DNA of 8,335 bases from an uncultured Ruminococcus sp. (lineage in GTDB: Bacteria; Bacillota; Clostridia; Oscillospirales; CAG-272): assembly GCA_900551005.1 (NCBI GenBank), contig URUL01000082.1:1-8335 (forward strand). The letters run 5' to 3'. Shown in pieces: positions 1 through 6,730 of this stretch. Under the pieces are notes generated by a model. That model saw only the letters and a program-made list of their open reading frames with translations. It searched no databases and had not been told where the DNA came from. Numbering within the stretch: the stretch's first letter is position 1; the number at the start of each line of letters is the position of its first letter. The translations under genes were made by a program, and so were the position numbers.

Positions 1-12
1 TCTCTTATTATA

Positions 13-69
13 ACAAAAATAAGCATAGCTTTCTACTCCGAAATCTCAGAATAGGGCTACGCTTATATT
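13..69 (-). terminator. Intrinsic terminator of a minus-strand transcript
   Basis: Read on the minus strand, bases 66-56 pair with 19-29 in an 11-bp stem (core AAGCGTAGC / GCTATGCTT). Bases 69-68 extend it with 17-16 after one mismatch. After a small asymmetric bulge (55 against 30-32), bases 54-47 pair with 33-40 in an 8-bp inner stem, closed by a 6-base loop (41-46). The 3' arm runs straight into TTTTTGTT (19-12). Three of the pairs are G-U in minus-strand RNA; on the plus strand the same positions are A-C mismatches and no U run follows the hairpin. This fixes the orientation: transcription arriving from the right ends here. The transcript must begin somewhere in about 80-430, where no recognised minus-strand gene exists. 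Confidence 0.68.
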
Positions 70-100
70 GTACCAAAAAGAAAAGTCGGGCAAACAGAAA

Positions 101-181
101 CGCCGAGGCGGGATCTCGCGCTCTGCGACGCGCGCGGGAGCGACGCGCCCGTTGACCGCGCCGCCTTTTAAAAAACGGGCG
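101..181. other. GC-rich, self-complementary non-coding patch
   Basis: This stretch is very GC-rich, in contrast with the AT-rich sequence on both sides. It holds an 8-bp perfect inverted repeat, CGCCCGTT (146-153) with AACGGGCG (174-181), around a 20-base spacer. It also has a 9-base direct repeat, GCGACGCGC, at 125-133 and 140-148, and several shorter complementary GCGC-type segments. No supported coding frame crosses it. It could be a structured part of the minus-strand RNA whose terminator lies at 13-69, or a folded spacer. No known RNA family was recognised. Confidence 0.4.
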
Positions 182-202
182 AAAACTTTTTGTTTGCCGG
201 CG

Positions 203-342
203 ACTTATATTTCCTTACAGACCGGGATCCGCGGCGCTTGATTGCGGATTTGTATTTGCCTGCCGTTTTTCCTTCTGAAAAGCCTGAAAGACGGGAGATT
301 TTGTACTTTTCCGCAGTATCATTCCTGTATTTTTCCGCCGAG
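203..342. repeat. Four degenerate TGTATTTT-CC repeats
   Basis: Four related segments of about 18 bases share the plus-strand pattern T-TGTA-TTT-CC-C-G: 203-220, 248-265, 298-316 and 321-340. Spacings between equivalent bases are about 45, 51 and 24, all multiples of three. On the minus strand the unit reads roughly GCGGAAAA-TACAA-ATC. One minus frame is open from about 425 to 168 and translates each unit as a (E/G/R)KYK or EKYR motif in a very basic peptide. That frame has no ATG, only a TTG at 371, and no Shine-Dalgarno sequence, so a protein is not called. The three-base phasing and the minus-strand terminator downstream keep open a decayed or unusual small gene, or a repetitive RNA. Confidence 0.4.
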
Positions 343-364
343 TGAAAAAGTTTTTGTTTTTTTA

Positions 365-393
365 TGGACAAGGCGGTAAACTTATGATAAAAT
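365..393 (+). promoter_or_regulatory. Sigma-A-type promoter of the GH28 operon
   Basis: A -35 element TGGACA (365-370) is followed by a 17-base spacer and a -10 element TAAAAT (388-393). Each hexamer differs from consensus by one base. TG at 385-386 gives an extended -10. Transcription would start near 400, leaving a leader of about 30 bases before the GH28 start at 430. No clear operator was found; only a weak imperfect dyad is visible at 394-410. Confidence 0.68.
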
Positions 394-416
394 AAATCGA
401 AATTGATATTTACTTT

Positions 417-423
417 ACGGAGG
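417..423 (+). promoter_or_regulatory. Ribosome binding site that sets the GH28 start
   Basis: ACGGAGG lies six bases before ATG 430. It favours that ATG over the upstream in-frame TTG at 403, which would place this Shine-Dalgarno inside the coding region and has no site of its own. Confidence 0.8.
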
Positions 424-429
424 TTTCAT

Positions 430-3339
430 ATGTCGGAATATGCAAACAGAATAAGCGACGGAGCCTATCTTCCCGCTTCGCCGATAACAAGCAGATTCGT
501 TTCGCCTTGGGATACGAGCGGCTGGTACAGTGTTCAGCCCGATTTCGGTGCTGGTGCGAAAATTTATTCCAATTGTGATGCGATAGTCAGATCTGCTCCC
601 GAAAAGCTTATCGGCGCAGATTATATCAGAACATTTAATTCAGCTGCCGACGGCTTTGACGATAAGCTGGAGGTGGATTTCTGCGTCGAGCGTGACTGTG
701 AGATATACGTAGCGCTCGGTGACAACATTCCCGTGCCCGAAAGCCTTGCGGATTTTGCCCGTGCCGACGGAGAGATAGCGCTCGAGAGCGGTGCCGTATA
801 CGCTCTTTTCTCGAAAAAATATGAGGCAGGCGCGCTCGTCCATATCGACGGCTTTAAAGGGGAGGGATATGACCACTTCTTTGTTCTCGCCGTACCGACC
901 TCTCCCGAGGAGAAAACGGCGTTGCCCGAAACGCCCGCATGCGGCGCTTTTCCGCCTGCATACGTCGCGCGGACATATCGCCGCTATGTGAGTGAGGTAT
1001 TCAACGGCGAGGATGCGCTCGAAGGCTTTGAGACAGTCGGCGACGTCACACTCAAGGCGCGTACAGATGACGCGCGCGATCAGTACGTGTCCATATCAAA
1101 GGGTTGCATCGTCAGTGAAATTCCCGATTTCGGCAGTCGTGTTGTGATCAGCGCGAAGATAACGCCCGCAGAGAAGAATGGCAAGTATATGACCTGCGCC
1201 GTCTACGGCAAGAGCGGCGTTATTGCCTGCATCGTTTTCGATATGGGAGCAATATATGCCGCTTCCCGCGAGGAATCGGTTAAGATAGGCGATTTCGAGA
1301 CGGGATGCGATTACAGCGTAAAGCTTGTTTTCGATAAGGAAAAATCGACCTTTGACGTATGGCTCGGTTGCCGCCGTGCCGCCGTCGGCATACCCGTTTC
1401 ATGCACCGACGCACTCGGTGTCAAGTTTATCGCGCATATAGGTGCACTCGGAGTGGATGACCTCCTGATAGAGGACGATACGGAAATTTATGCCGTAAAC
1501 GAGGAGTTTGCCGGGAAGAGCGAATTTATTACGCCCTCCTCAAACGCAAATACCAAGACGGAGAGCTATCCTTTTGCCGCAGACAAGAGCATGGCGCTCT
1601 CTTCCGGGGACGGAAAGAGTGCTTCTCTCGCCTATGCTTTTCCCGCCATATCGGGTGTTCTCTCTGTTGAAACGAAGATAAAGATCACGGGAGAAGGCTT
1701 TGCCTTGGCTCCCGAAATAACGGATGCGGAGGGGAATGTTGCTCTTCGCATAGCACTTTATAAAAACAATCTCTACGCCACAAACGGAGACAAGTGGGAA
1801 CGCATCTACGGCGGTCTCAACGATTGGATGTATTTCCCCTGCGCGAACTGGATGAATCTGAAAATTACGCTTGATACAGTCCGCGGAGTATATACGCTCA
1901 TGGCAGACGGCGCCGTCCGCGCAAAGGATTTTGCCTTCATCTCTGCAATAGATTCCGCATGCCGGCTCGCATACAGCTGCGCAGGCGCGGACAAGCTCTA
2001 TATCAACCGCATAAGAATTTATGATGCGCCCGACTTCTGCCGCATAGCTCCGACGGGAAAAATATTCGACGTAAAGGATTTCGGCGCTGTCGGCGACGGT
2101 AAAACGCTCGATACGGCGGCTATACAGAGCGCTGTCGATGCGGCGGAATATACCGGTGGCACGGTTTATATCGGCGGCGGAACCTTCCTGTCCGGTCAGC
2201 TGAATATGAGAAGTGATATGACGCTTTTCGTAGACAGGGACGCAACGCTTCTCGGTACGCAGGATCATGCGCAGTATCCGCTTCGTGAGCCGGGAACGAG
2301 CCTTTGTGCCGTCCGTCAGCTCGGCAGAGGATTGATTTACGGCGAGAATATAAAGAATATCCGTATCACCGGCGGCGGTATGCTGGACGGAAACGGGCTT
2401 TACCGCTTCAAAATGAACGACCCCGCGAGCGACAGGCGCGTGCAGGATGCCCGCCCGGATATCGTTTATATTACCTATTCAAAAGATATAACGATAGAAA
2501 ACATCAACTTCAAGAACAGCGCTTTTTGGACGGTGGTCCCTCTTTCATCGGGAAATATCATCATGCACCATCTGAATCTCGACTGCATGAATACGCCGAA
2601 CCGCGACGGTATAGATCCTGTGGACTGTCACGATATGACGATATATTCCTGCAATATCATGGCAGGAGACGACGGACTCTGCTTCAAGAGCTCCGATCCC
2701 GTCGGATGCTATAATATAGACGTATGGGATATGATGATACAGAGCCTTGCATCGGGTATCAAATTCGGCACGGACACCTACTATTGCCTGAAGGATGCAC
2801 ATATCACCGACTGCGCGATCAAGAACGTAAACCGTTGCGGCATCTCGCTGGAAACCGTAGACGGTGCCGAGGTCGAAGATGTGATCTTCGAGCGTATCGA
2901 TATGACTGATGTGGGAGCCCCCGTTTACATTACCGTGGGCGCGAGAAACAGATTGCCGCGCGGCGGCGCTCCCGTGCGCAAAAGCGGGATAAAGAACGTC
3001 ATCTTCCGCGATATGCGCTTTGACCGCGCGTATCCCTTCAGCTATACGAAAAATATCCGCGAGGTCATGGCTGTCGGTCAGTCGGCGGAACAGATCATGG
3101 AGAATATCCTCTTCGAAAATTGTCATTTCGCGCTTGCGGGAGGTTTTTCGGAGATTCCCGGATGCCCGCGTCCGATAGACAATCGCTATCCCGAATATGA
3201 CAGGCACGGGCTGAGCGCGGGACATGGCTTCACTGTTCGCTTCGCGAAGAATTTTGCGCTGAGAAATGTCAGCATAGAGCTGGAAGCGCCGGATGTGCGT
3301 CCGCTCATCGCCTATTTTGACTACGAAGAAACAAAATAA
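430..3339 (+). CDS. Modular GH28 (polygalacturonase-like) glycoside hydrolase, probably intracellular
   Basis: The 969-residue product starts at ATG 430, supported by GGAGG at 419-423, and has no signal peptide or membrane segment. Residues about 15-156 resemble the accessory beta module seen in pectin-degrading enzymes (IYVALGD at 92-98, then P-SLADF and AG-). Residues about 190-350 and 366-532 look like two LamG/concanavalin-type sandwiches (weak, by pattern). Residues about 545-969 form the right-handed beta-helix: FDVKDFGAVGDG near 546, NRDGID with Asp726, and GDDGLCFKSS with Asp747 and Asp748. The 21-residue gap from Asp726 to Asp747 matches the catalytic aspartate spacing of fungal polygalacturonases. 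The usual Gly-His-Gly is absent; the equivalent strand reads ASGIKFGT, with Ser775 where His would be. In family terms this is a pectin-type exo-hydrolase, but the substrate is uncertain. It is much longer than a simple GH28 (about 400-500 residues). It is first in an operon with the PHP gene 26 bases downstream. Confidence 0.88.
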   Translation: MSEYANRISDGAYLPASPITSRFVSPWDTSGWYSVQPDFGAGAKIYSNCDAIVRSAPEKLIGADYIRTFNSAADGFDDKLEVDFCVERDCEIYVALGDNIPVPESLADFARADGEIALESGAVYALFSKKYEAGALVHIDGFKGEGYDHFFVLAVPTSPEEKTALPETPACGAFPPAYVARTYRRYVSEVFNGEDALEGFETVGDVTLKARTDDARDQYVSISKGCIVSEIPDFGSRVVISAKITPAEKNGKYMTCAVYGKSGVIACIVFDMGAIYAASREESVKIGDFETGCDYSVKLVFDKEKSTFDVWLGCRRAAVGIPVSCTDALGVKFIAHIGALGVDDLLIEDDTEIYAVNEEFAGKSEFITPSSNANTKTESYPFAADKSMALSSGDGKSASLAYAFPAISGVLSVETKIKITGEGFALAPEITDAEGNVALRIALYKNNLYATNGDKWERIYGGLNDWMYFPCANWMNLKITLDTVRGVYTLMADGAVRAKDFAFISAIDSACRLAYSCAGADKLYINRIRIYDAPDFCRIAPTGKIFDVKDFGAVGDGKTLDTAAIQSAVDAAEYTGGTVYIGGGTFLSGQLNMRSDMTLFVDRDATLLGTQDHAQYPLREPGTSLCAVRQLGRGLIYGENIKNIRITGGGMLDGNGLYRFKMNDPASDRRVQDARPDIVYITYSKDITIENINFKNSAFWTVVPLSSGNIIMHHLNLDCMNTPNRDGIDPVDCHDMTIYSCNIMAGDDGLCFKSSDPVGCYNIDVWDMMIQSLASGIKFGTDTYYCLKDAHITDCAIKNVNRCGISLETVDGAEVEDVIFERIDMTDVGAPVYITVGARNRLPRGGAPVRKSGIKNVIFRDMRFDRAYPFSYTKNIREVMAVGQSAEQIMENILFENCHFALAGGFSEIPGCPRPIDNRYPEYDRHGLSAGHGFTVRFAKNFALRNVSIELEAPDVRPLIAYFDYEETK

Positions 3340-3365
3340 TCTCTGCATAGAAGAAGAATAAAAAA

Positions 3366-4154
3366 ATGATCTCTAATTTTCACACGCACACGCGCCGCTG
3401 CAACCATGCGAGCGGAGAGGACAGGGAATACGTTATCGCCGCGATCAGGGCGGGAGTCGAGGTGCTCGGTTTTTCAGACCATTCGCCGCAGTATTTTCCC
3501 GAAGGGTACTATTCGGGCTTTCGAATGAAGCCCGAGGAGCAGAGGGGATATGTGGATTCCATTCTCGCTCTGCGAGAGGAATTTCGCGATTATATACAAT
3601 TGTATATCGGCTATGAGACGGAATATTATCCTGCCTTTTTCGACAGAACGTATGAGATGCTTTCCTCTATGCCGTATGACTATTTGATACTTGGTCAGCA
3701 TGCGCTCGATAACGAGATAGACGCGCATTTCTGTACCTGCGGGACAGATGACGGGGCACTCCTTGAAAAATACGTGTCGCAGACATGCGATGCCATCCGT
3801 ACGGGAAAATTTTTCTATATTGCCCATCCCGACGTCATGAAATTTTCGGGACGTGACGATATTTATGAAGAACAGATGACGCGCCTATGTCGAGAAGCGA
3901 ATAAATACGGCATGCCTCTCGAAATAAACGGTCTCGGTCTGCGCGACGGCAGATTCTATCCCTGCGAGCGCTTCTTCCGCATAGCGGCGGCAGAGGGTTC
4001 TAAGGCGATATTCGGCTGTGATGCGCACAGCCCCGATGCCGTAGGTCTTGCCGACAATTTTGATGCGGCACGCAGATTTGCCGATAAATGCGGCATAGAG
4101 CTGATCGAGTCGAAAGCACCGATTAAGCTCCGCACGGCACAAAAAATGATATGA
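3366..4154 (+). CDS. PHP-domain metallophosphatase, HisJ-type histidinol-phosphatase family
   Basis: The 262-residue product is near the usual length of HisJ-type histidinol phosphatases and has the PHP TIM-barrel metal-binding pattern throughout. The motifs are HTHT (His6, His8), CNHASG (His14), GFSDHSP (His39), GYETEY (Glu84), GQHAL (His112), AHPD (His154) and a C-terminal CDAHSP (Asp219, His221). EINGLGLR near 186-193 is also typical. All expected metal ligands appear present, so it should be an active cytoplasmic phosphoesterase. Family knowledge points to hydrolysis of L-histidinol phosphate, but no histidine-biosynthesis gene is nearby. Its place directly behind a GH28 gene leaves another phosphorylated substrate possible. 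The start is ATG 3366; the upstream site is weak (AGAAGAAG, 3349-3356). It most likely shares the GH28 promoter and ends before the hairpin at 4169. A hisK/hisJ symbol is withheld because function is inferred from family only. Confidence 0.85.
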   Translation: MISNFHTHTRRCNHASGEDREYVIAAIRAGVEVLGFSDHSPQYFPEGYYSGFRMKPEEQRGYVDSILALREEFRDYIQLYIGYETEYYPAFFDRTYEMLSSMPYDYLILGQHALDNEIDAHFCTCGTDDGALLEKYVSQTCDAIRTGKFFYIAHPDVMKFSGRDDIYEEQMTRLCREANKYGMPLEINGLGLRDGRFYPCERFFRIAAAEGSKAIFGCDAHSPDAVGLADNFDAARRFADKCGIELIESKAPIKLRTAQKMI

Positions 4155-4170
4155 CCGTCGATCCGGACGG
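4155..4170 (+). other. Small hairpin just after the PHP stop codon
   Basis: CCGTC (4155-4159) pairs with GACGG (4166-4170) around a 6-base loop, immediately after the stop and abutting the larger terminator stem. It may add to termination or protect the 3' end of the message. It shares its last two bases with the wobble extension of the next hairpin, so the two compete slightly. Confidence 0.35.
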
Positions 4171-4216
4171 AAGAATAAGTCCCTCCGATACATGCTGCCG
4201 GGGGACTTATTCTTTT
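4169..4216 (+). terminator. Hairpin terminator of the GH28-PHP operon
   Basis: AAGAATAAGTCCC (4171-4183) is perfectly complementary to GGGACTTATTCTT (4202-4214), a 13-bp stem with an 18-base loop. G-U pairs at 4169-4170 with 4215-4216 can extend it, as can T4184-G4201 and C4185-G4200 inside. The U run is short (TTTT, 4213-4216) and partly inside the stem. It lies 14 bases after the PHP stop and before the next promoter, where an operon end is expected. Confidence 0.68.
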
Positions 4217-4267
4217 GAGAAGTGAAGCCCCCGATTGTATTCATACCGCCAAATAGCTCACAAAGTA

Positions 4268-4296
4268 TTGCTTTTTAATTTTTTCTATGCTATAAT
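4268..4296 (+). promoter_or_regulatory. Strong sigma-A-type promoter of the ABC-GH95 operon
   Basis: TTGCTT (4268-4273), a 17-base spacer and a perfect TATAAT (4291-4296) preceded by TGC make an extended -10 promoter close to consensus. Transcription would start near 4303. The leader of about 90 bases contains one small hairpin (GCTCT 4346-4350 with AGAGC 4357-4361). No recognised riboswitch or operator was seen. The remainder of the gap 4217-4267 shows nothing else. Confidence 0.8.
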
Positions 4297-4376
4297 AAAT
4301 ACATATCCATATATCGTATCCGCAAACGAATCTCAGCAAGACGAAGCTCTGTAAAGAGAGCATAATTTGAATATAT

Positions 4377-4383
4377 AAGGAGG
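4377..4383 (+). promoter_or_regulatory. Strong ribosome binding site for a TTG start
   Basis: AAGGAGG lies nine bases before TTG 4393. It supports that non-ATG codon as the start of the ATPase, whose family pattern (hydrophobic strand, then FSKTYKGG) begins immediately after it. Confidence 0.8.
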
Positions 4384-4392
4384 AACAGCATC

Positions 4393-5106
4393 TTGTTATC
4401 ATTCATCAATTTTTCCAAAACGTACAAAGGCGGGAACAAGGCAGTCGATGACCTTTCTCTCGAAGTCAAAGCAGGTGATATTTACGGCTTTATCGGGCAT
4501 AACGGCGCAGGCAAGACTACCTCACTCAAAGCCGCCGCAGGCATTCTCAGCTTCGGTGAGGGAGATATCCTGATAAACGGCATGTCGATCAAAGAACATC
4601 CCGTGGAATGTAAAAAAATAATGGCATATATTCCCGACAATCCCGATGTTTACGAATTCATGACAGGCATAAAATATCTGAATTTCATAGCCGATATGTA
4701 CGGCGTGGGAGAAACGAGAAATGCCGATATAGAGAAATATGCCGCTCTCTTTGAGATAACGGAAGCGCTCGGCTCCCCCATCTCTTCCTATTCGCACGGA
4801 ATGAAGCAGAAGCTCGTTATCATCTCGGCGCTGATTCATCATCCCAAGCTCCTTCTTCTCGACGAGCCTTTTGTGGGACTTGATCCGAAGGCATCGCATC
4901 TTCTGAAAGGCATTTTCAAGGATATGACGGAAAACGGCACCGCCATATTCTTTTCGACGCACGTGCTCGAGGTTGCGGAGAAGCTCTGCAATAAGATCGC
5001 TATCATAAAAGAAGGCAAGCTCGTTGCTTCCGGCGATACGGAATCCGTTATCGGCGGCGACAGCAGCTTGGAGGAGCTCTTCCTCGAGTTGAATGCAGAT
5101 GAGTAA
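4393..5106 (+). CDS. ABC transporter ATP-binding protein (exporter type)
   Basis: The 237-residue product is a single complete nucleotide-binding domain. Walker A is GHNGAGKT (35-42), the signature is YSHGMKQK (133-140), Walker B is LLLLDEP (153-159), the D-loop is GLDP (162-165) and the switch histidine is His190. The Q-loop reads YIPDNPDVYEFMT, with Asp in place of Gln; this resembles the YIPD/YIPE form known from EcsA-like ATPases and is not a defect. It should hydrolyse ATP at the inner face of the membrane to drive the permease encoded next, whose gene overlaps its 3' end by 14 bases. No solute-binding protein gene is present, which argues for export rather than sugar uptake. The substrate is unknown. 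Translation starts at TTG, set by AAGGAGG at 4377-4383. Confidence 0.93.
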   Translation: MLSFINFSKTYKGGNKAVDDLSLEVKAGDIYGFIGHNGAGKTTSLKAAAGILSFGEGDILINGMSIKEHPVECKKIMAYIPDNPDVYEFMTGIKYLNFIADMYGVGETRNADIEKYAALFEITEALGSPISSYSHGMKQKLVIISALIHHPKLLLLDEPFVGLDPKASHLLKGIFKDMTENGTAIFFSTHVLEVAEKLCNKIAIIKEGKLVASGDTESVIGGDSSLEELFLELNADE

Positions 5107-6703
5107 GTTTTGGCTTCTTCTGAAAGCACAGCTCATGTCCGCTCTGAATCGGGGCAGACAGGTTAATTCCGGAAAGAAACAGCGGAAAGCTTTTTCCGCC
5201 TCCGGCATAATATTTATTTATGCGCTTGTGCTGGCGCTCGCTGCGTTTTATGAATATATTTTCGCACAGGCTTTATATACGCTCACGGGAAATTTTGATG
5301 TATATTTTACCATCCTCGTTTTCTACGCTTCCGTGCTTACGCTTTTTTCTTCCGCTTCATCGGTGAAAAATGCCGTCTTTTGTTCGCGCGACTATGATAT
5401 GACGCTTTCCCTGCCGGTGAGTGCGGGTACGGTCGTCGCGGCAAAAACGGCGACGGTCTATATCTTTGACCTTGTGACCACGGTCATCATTCTTCTTCCC
5501 GCTTATTTTATGCCGCTTACAGTACATGCTTCCATGCCTGTATCCTACTGGATAATGTATCCGCTCCTGATGCTTTTCGTGCCGATGCTTCCGCTCATGA
5601 TAGGCGCAGTCATATCGGCGCTGGTCAGCTGGATTTCGGCGCATTTCAAGTATACGCGCGTGGTCAGCACGATCATTTATATCGCATTTATCGCGGGGAT
5701 ATTTTATCTCTCTTTTTCATCGTCGAATATTACCGATGCTCAAATGGCGGAAATGCTCGATTCCATCACGAAATCGGGGCTTATGAAATTTTATCCCTTT
5801 GCCGCCATGTTTACGGCGGCTCTCGGGCTCGACCTCGGCTCTCTTGCGATATTCGTGGGAGCGAGCATTGCTTCGTTTGCCCTCGTATGCTTTGTTTTCG
5901 GCAGATTTTACGGCGAGCTGCATGATTTCTTCAATAAAAAGCAGACGGGCGGAAAATACAAGCTTTCCGCAAGCACGGGCAACGCACGCTCCGCGCTTTT
6001 CAGAAAGGAGATCTCGAGAGTATTTTCCTCGGGCATGATCCTTGTAAATGCCTGCTCGGGTGTTCTCATGCTTCTCGTTGTCGCCGTGGTGGCGCTGGTA
6101 AAGATGTCCTCCGTAGATGCCGAGACGGCAAAAAGTCTCAGTGAAGTTTTAGGGGTGATAGCTCCCTTTTTCTTGGGCATGATGGCAGGCATGAGCTGTA
6201 CCACATGTTCCTCGATATCCCTCGAGGGCAGATGTATGCCCCTGCTGAAAAGCCTGCCGATCTCCTATGACGATATCATAAGGACGAAACTGAAGGTACA
6301 TTTCGTCATTCTTTTCCCCGTCACGGCATTGGCATCGGTGTTGATTGCCGTCGCGCTGAAGTGCGATATCATAACGTCGGTATTCATGGTGCTTATCCCG
6401 CTTGCATTCTCGTATTTTTCGGGCGTATTCGGCATGCTCATGAATCTGAGAAAGTATAATATCGATTGGGAAAATGAGATGGTCGCAGTAAAGCAAGGTA
6501 CCGCCGTGATGGTGACTATATTCTCATCCATGATAGTCGCCATGGTCGGAATGGCTCTTGGCTTCATATTCATCCTTGCGCTTTCCGTCCCGTCGCTGAT
6601 TGTATTTTCGGCATTTTTCACGCTCCAGCTCATCGCCTGCGGAATCGTAACGTATCTTCTGAAGACGAAGGGAGAAAAGCTTCTTACCGCTGTAGGAGAA
6701 TAA
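5093..6703 (+). CDS. ABC exporter permease, multi-pass membrane protein
   Basis: The 536-residue product is strongly hydrophobic, with about 12 likely membrane segments: near 38-62, 69-88, 121-146, 152-175, 190-210, 232-245 (weak), 248-270, 313-336, 351-371, 401-421, 425-449, 470-497 and 499-522. The cytoplasmic stretch SSISLEGRCMPLLKSLPIS (373-391), followed by a basic helix, is typical of the large ABC-2-like putative exporter permeases of Firmicutes. Length and partner ATPase fit that group. Two starts are possible, ATG 5093 and ATG 5099 (giving MSKFWLLL). Neither has a well-spaced Shine-Dalgarno; the nearest, GAGGAG at 5071-5076, is 16-22 bases away and can fold with TCCTC at 5081-5085. 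Translation is therefore probably coupled to the ATPase gene it overlaps. Cargo is not deducible from sequence. Confidence 0.87.
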   Translation: MQMSKFWLLLKAQLMSALNRGRQVNSGKKQRKAFSASGIIFIYALVLALAAFYEYIFAQALYTLTGNFDVYFTILVFYASVLTLFSSASSVKNAVFCSRDYDMTLSLPVSAGTVVAAKTATVYIFDLVTTVIILLPAYFMPLTVHASMPVSYWIMYPLLMLFVPMLPLMIGAVISALVSWISAHFKYTRVVSTIIYIAFIAGIFYLSFSSSNITDAQMAEMLDSITKSGLMKFYPFAAMFTAALGLDLGSLAIFVGASIASFALVCFVFGRFYGELHDFFNKKQTGGKYKLSASTGNARSALFRKEISRVFSSGMILVNACSGVLMLLVVAVVALVKMSSVDAETAKSLSEVLGVIAPFFLGMMAGMSCTTCSSISLEGRCMPLLKSLPISYDDIIRTKLKVHFVILFPVTALASVLIAVALKCDIITSVFMVLIPLAFSYFSGVFGMLMNLRKYNIDWENEMVAVKQGTAVMVTIFSSMIVAMVGMALGFIFILALSVPSLIVFSAFFTLQLIACGIVTYLLKTKGEKLLTAVGE

Positions 6704-6730
6704 ATAATCCTGACCGAAAGGAACAACATC

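Noticed and set aside
1..71. Plus-strand terminator for a gene left of the window
   Set aside because: On the plus strand three pairs become A-C mismatches and no T run follows the right arm, so the hairpin does not fit that orientation.
168..371. 67-residue basic minus-strand frame as a protein gene
   Set aside because: It starts only at TTG, has no ribosome binding site, no ATG anywhere in the open frame, and a composition typical of chance frames. The repeats in it are reported separately without calling a protein.
394..410. Imperfect dyad between the promoter and the GH28 start as an operator
   Set aside because: Arms are only about five bases, AT-rich and offset by an extra base. Such matches are expected by chance.
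403..429. TTG 403 as the GH28 start
   Set aside because: The strong GGAGG at 419-423 would fall inside the coding region, TTG 403 has no site of its own, and it would lie only a few bases after the predicted transcription start.
2545..3348. 267-residue minus-strand frame (and a 242-residue one at 1540-2268) opposite the GH28 gene
   Set aside because: They lie wholly opposite a well-supported coding gene, show no recognisable domain and have no independent start signals. They are mirror frames produced by codon bias.
4630..4665. Missing Q-loop glutamine in the ATPase as a sign of an inactive protein
   Set aside because: The YIPD form is usual in this exporter ATPase subgroup, and every other nucleotide-binding motif is intact.
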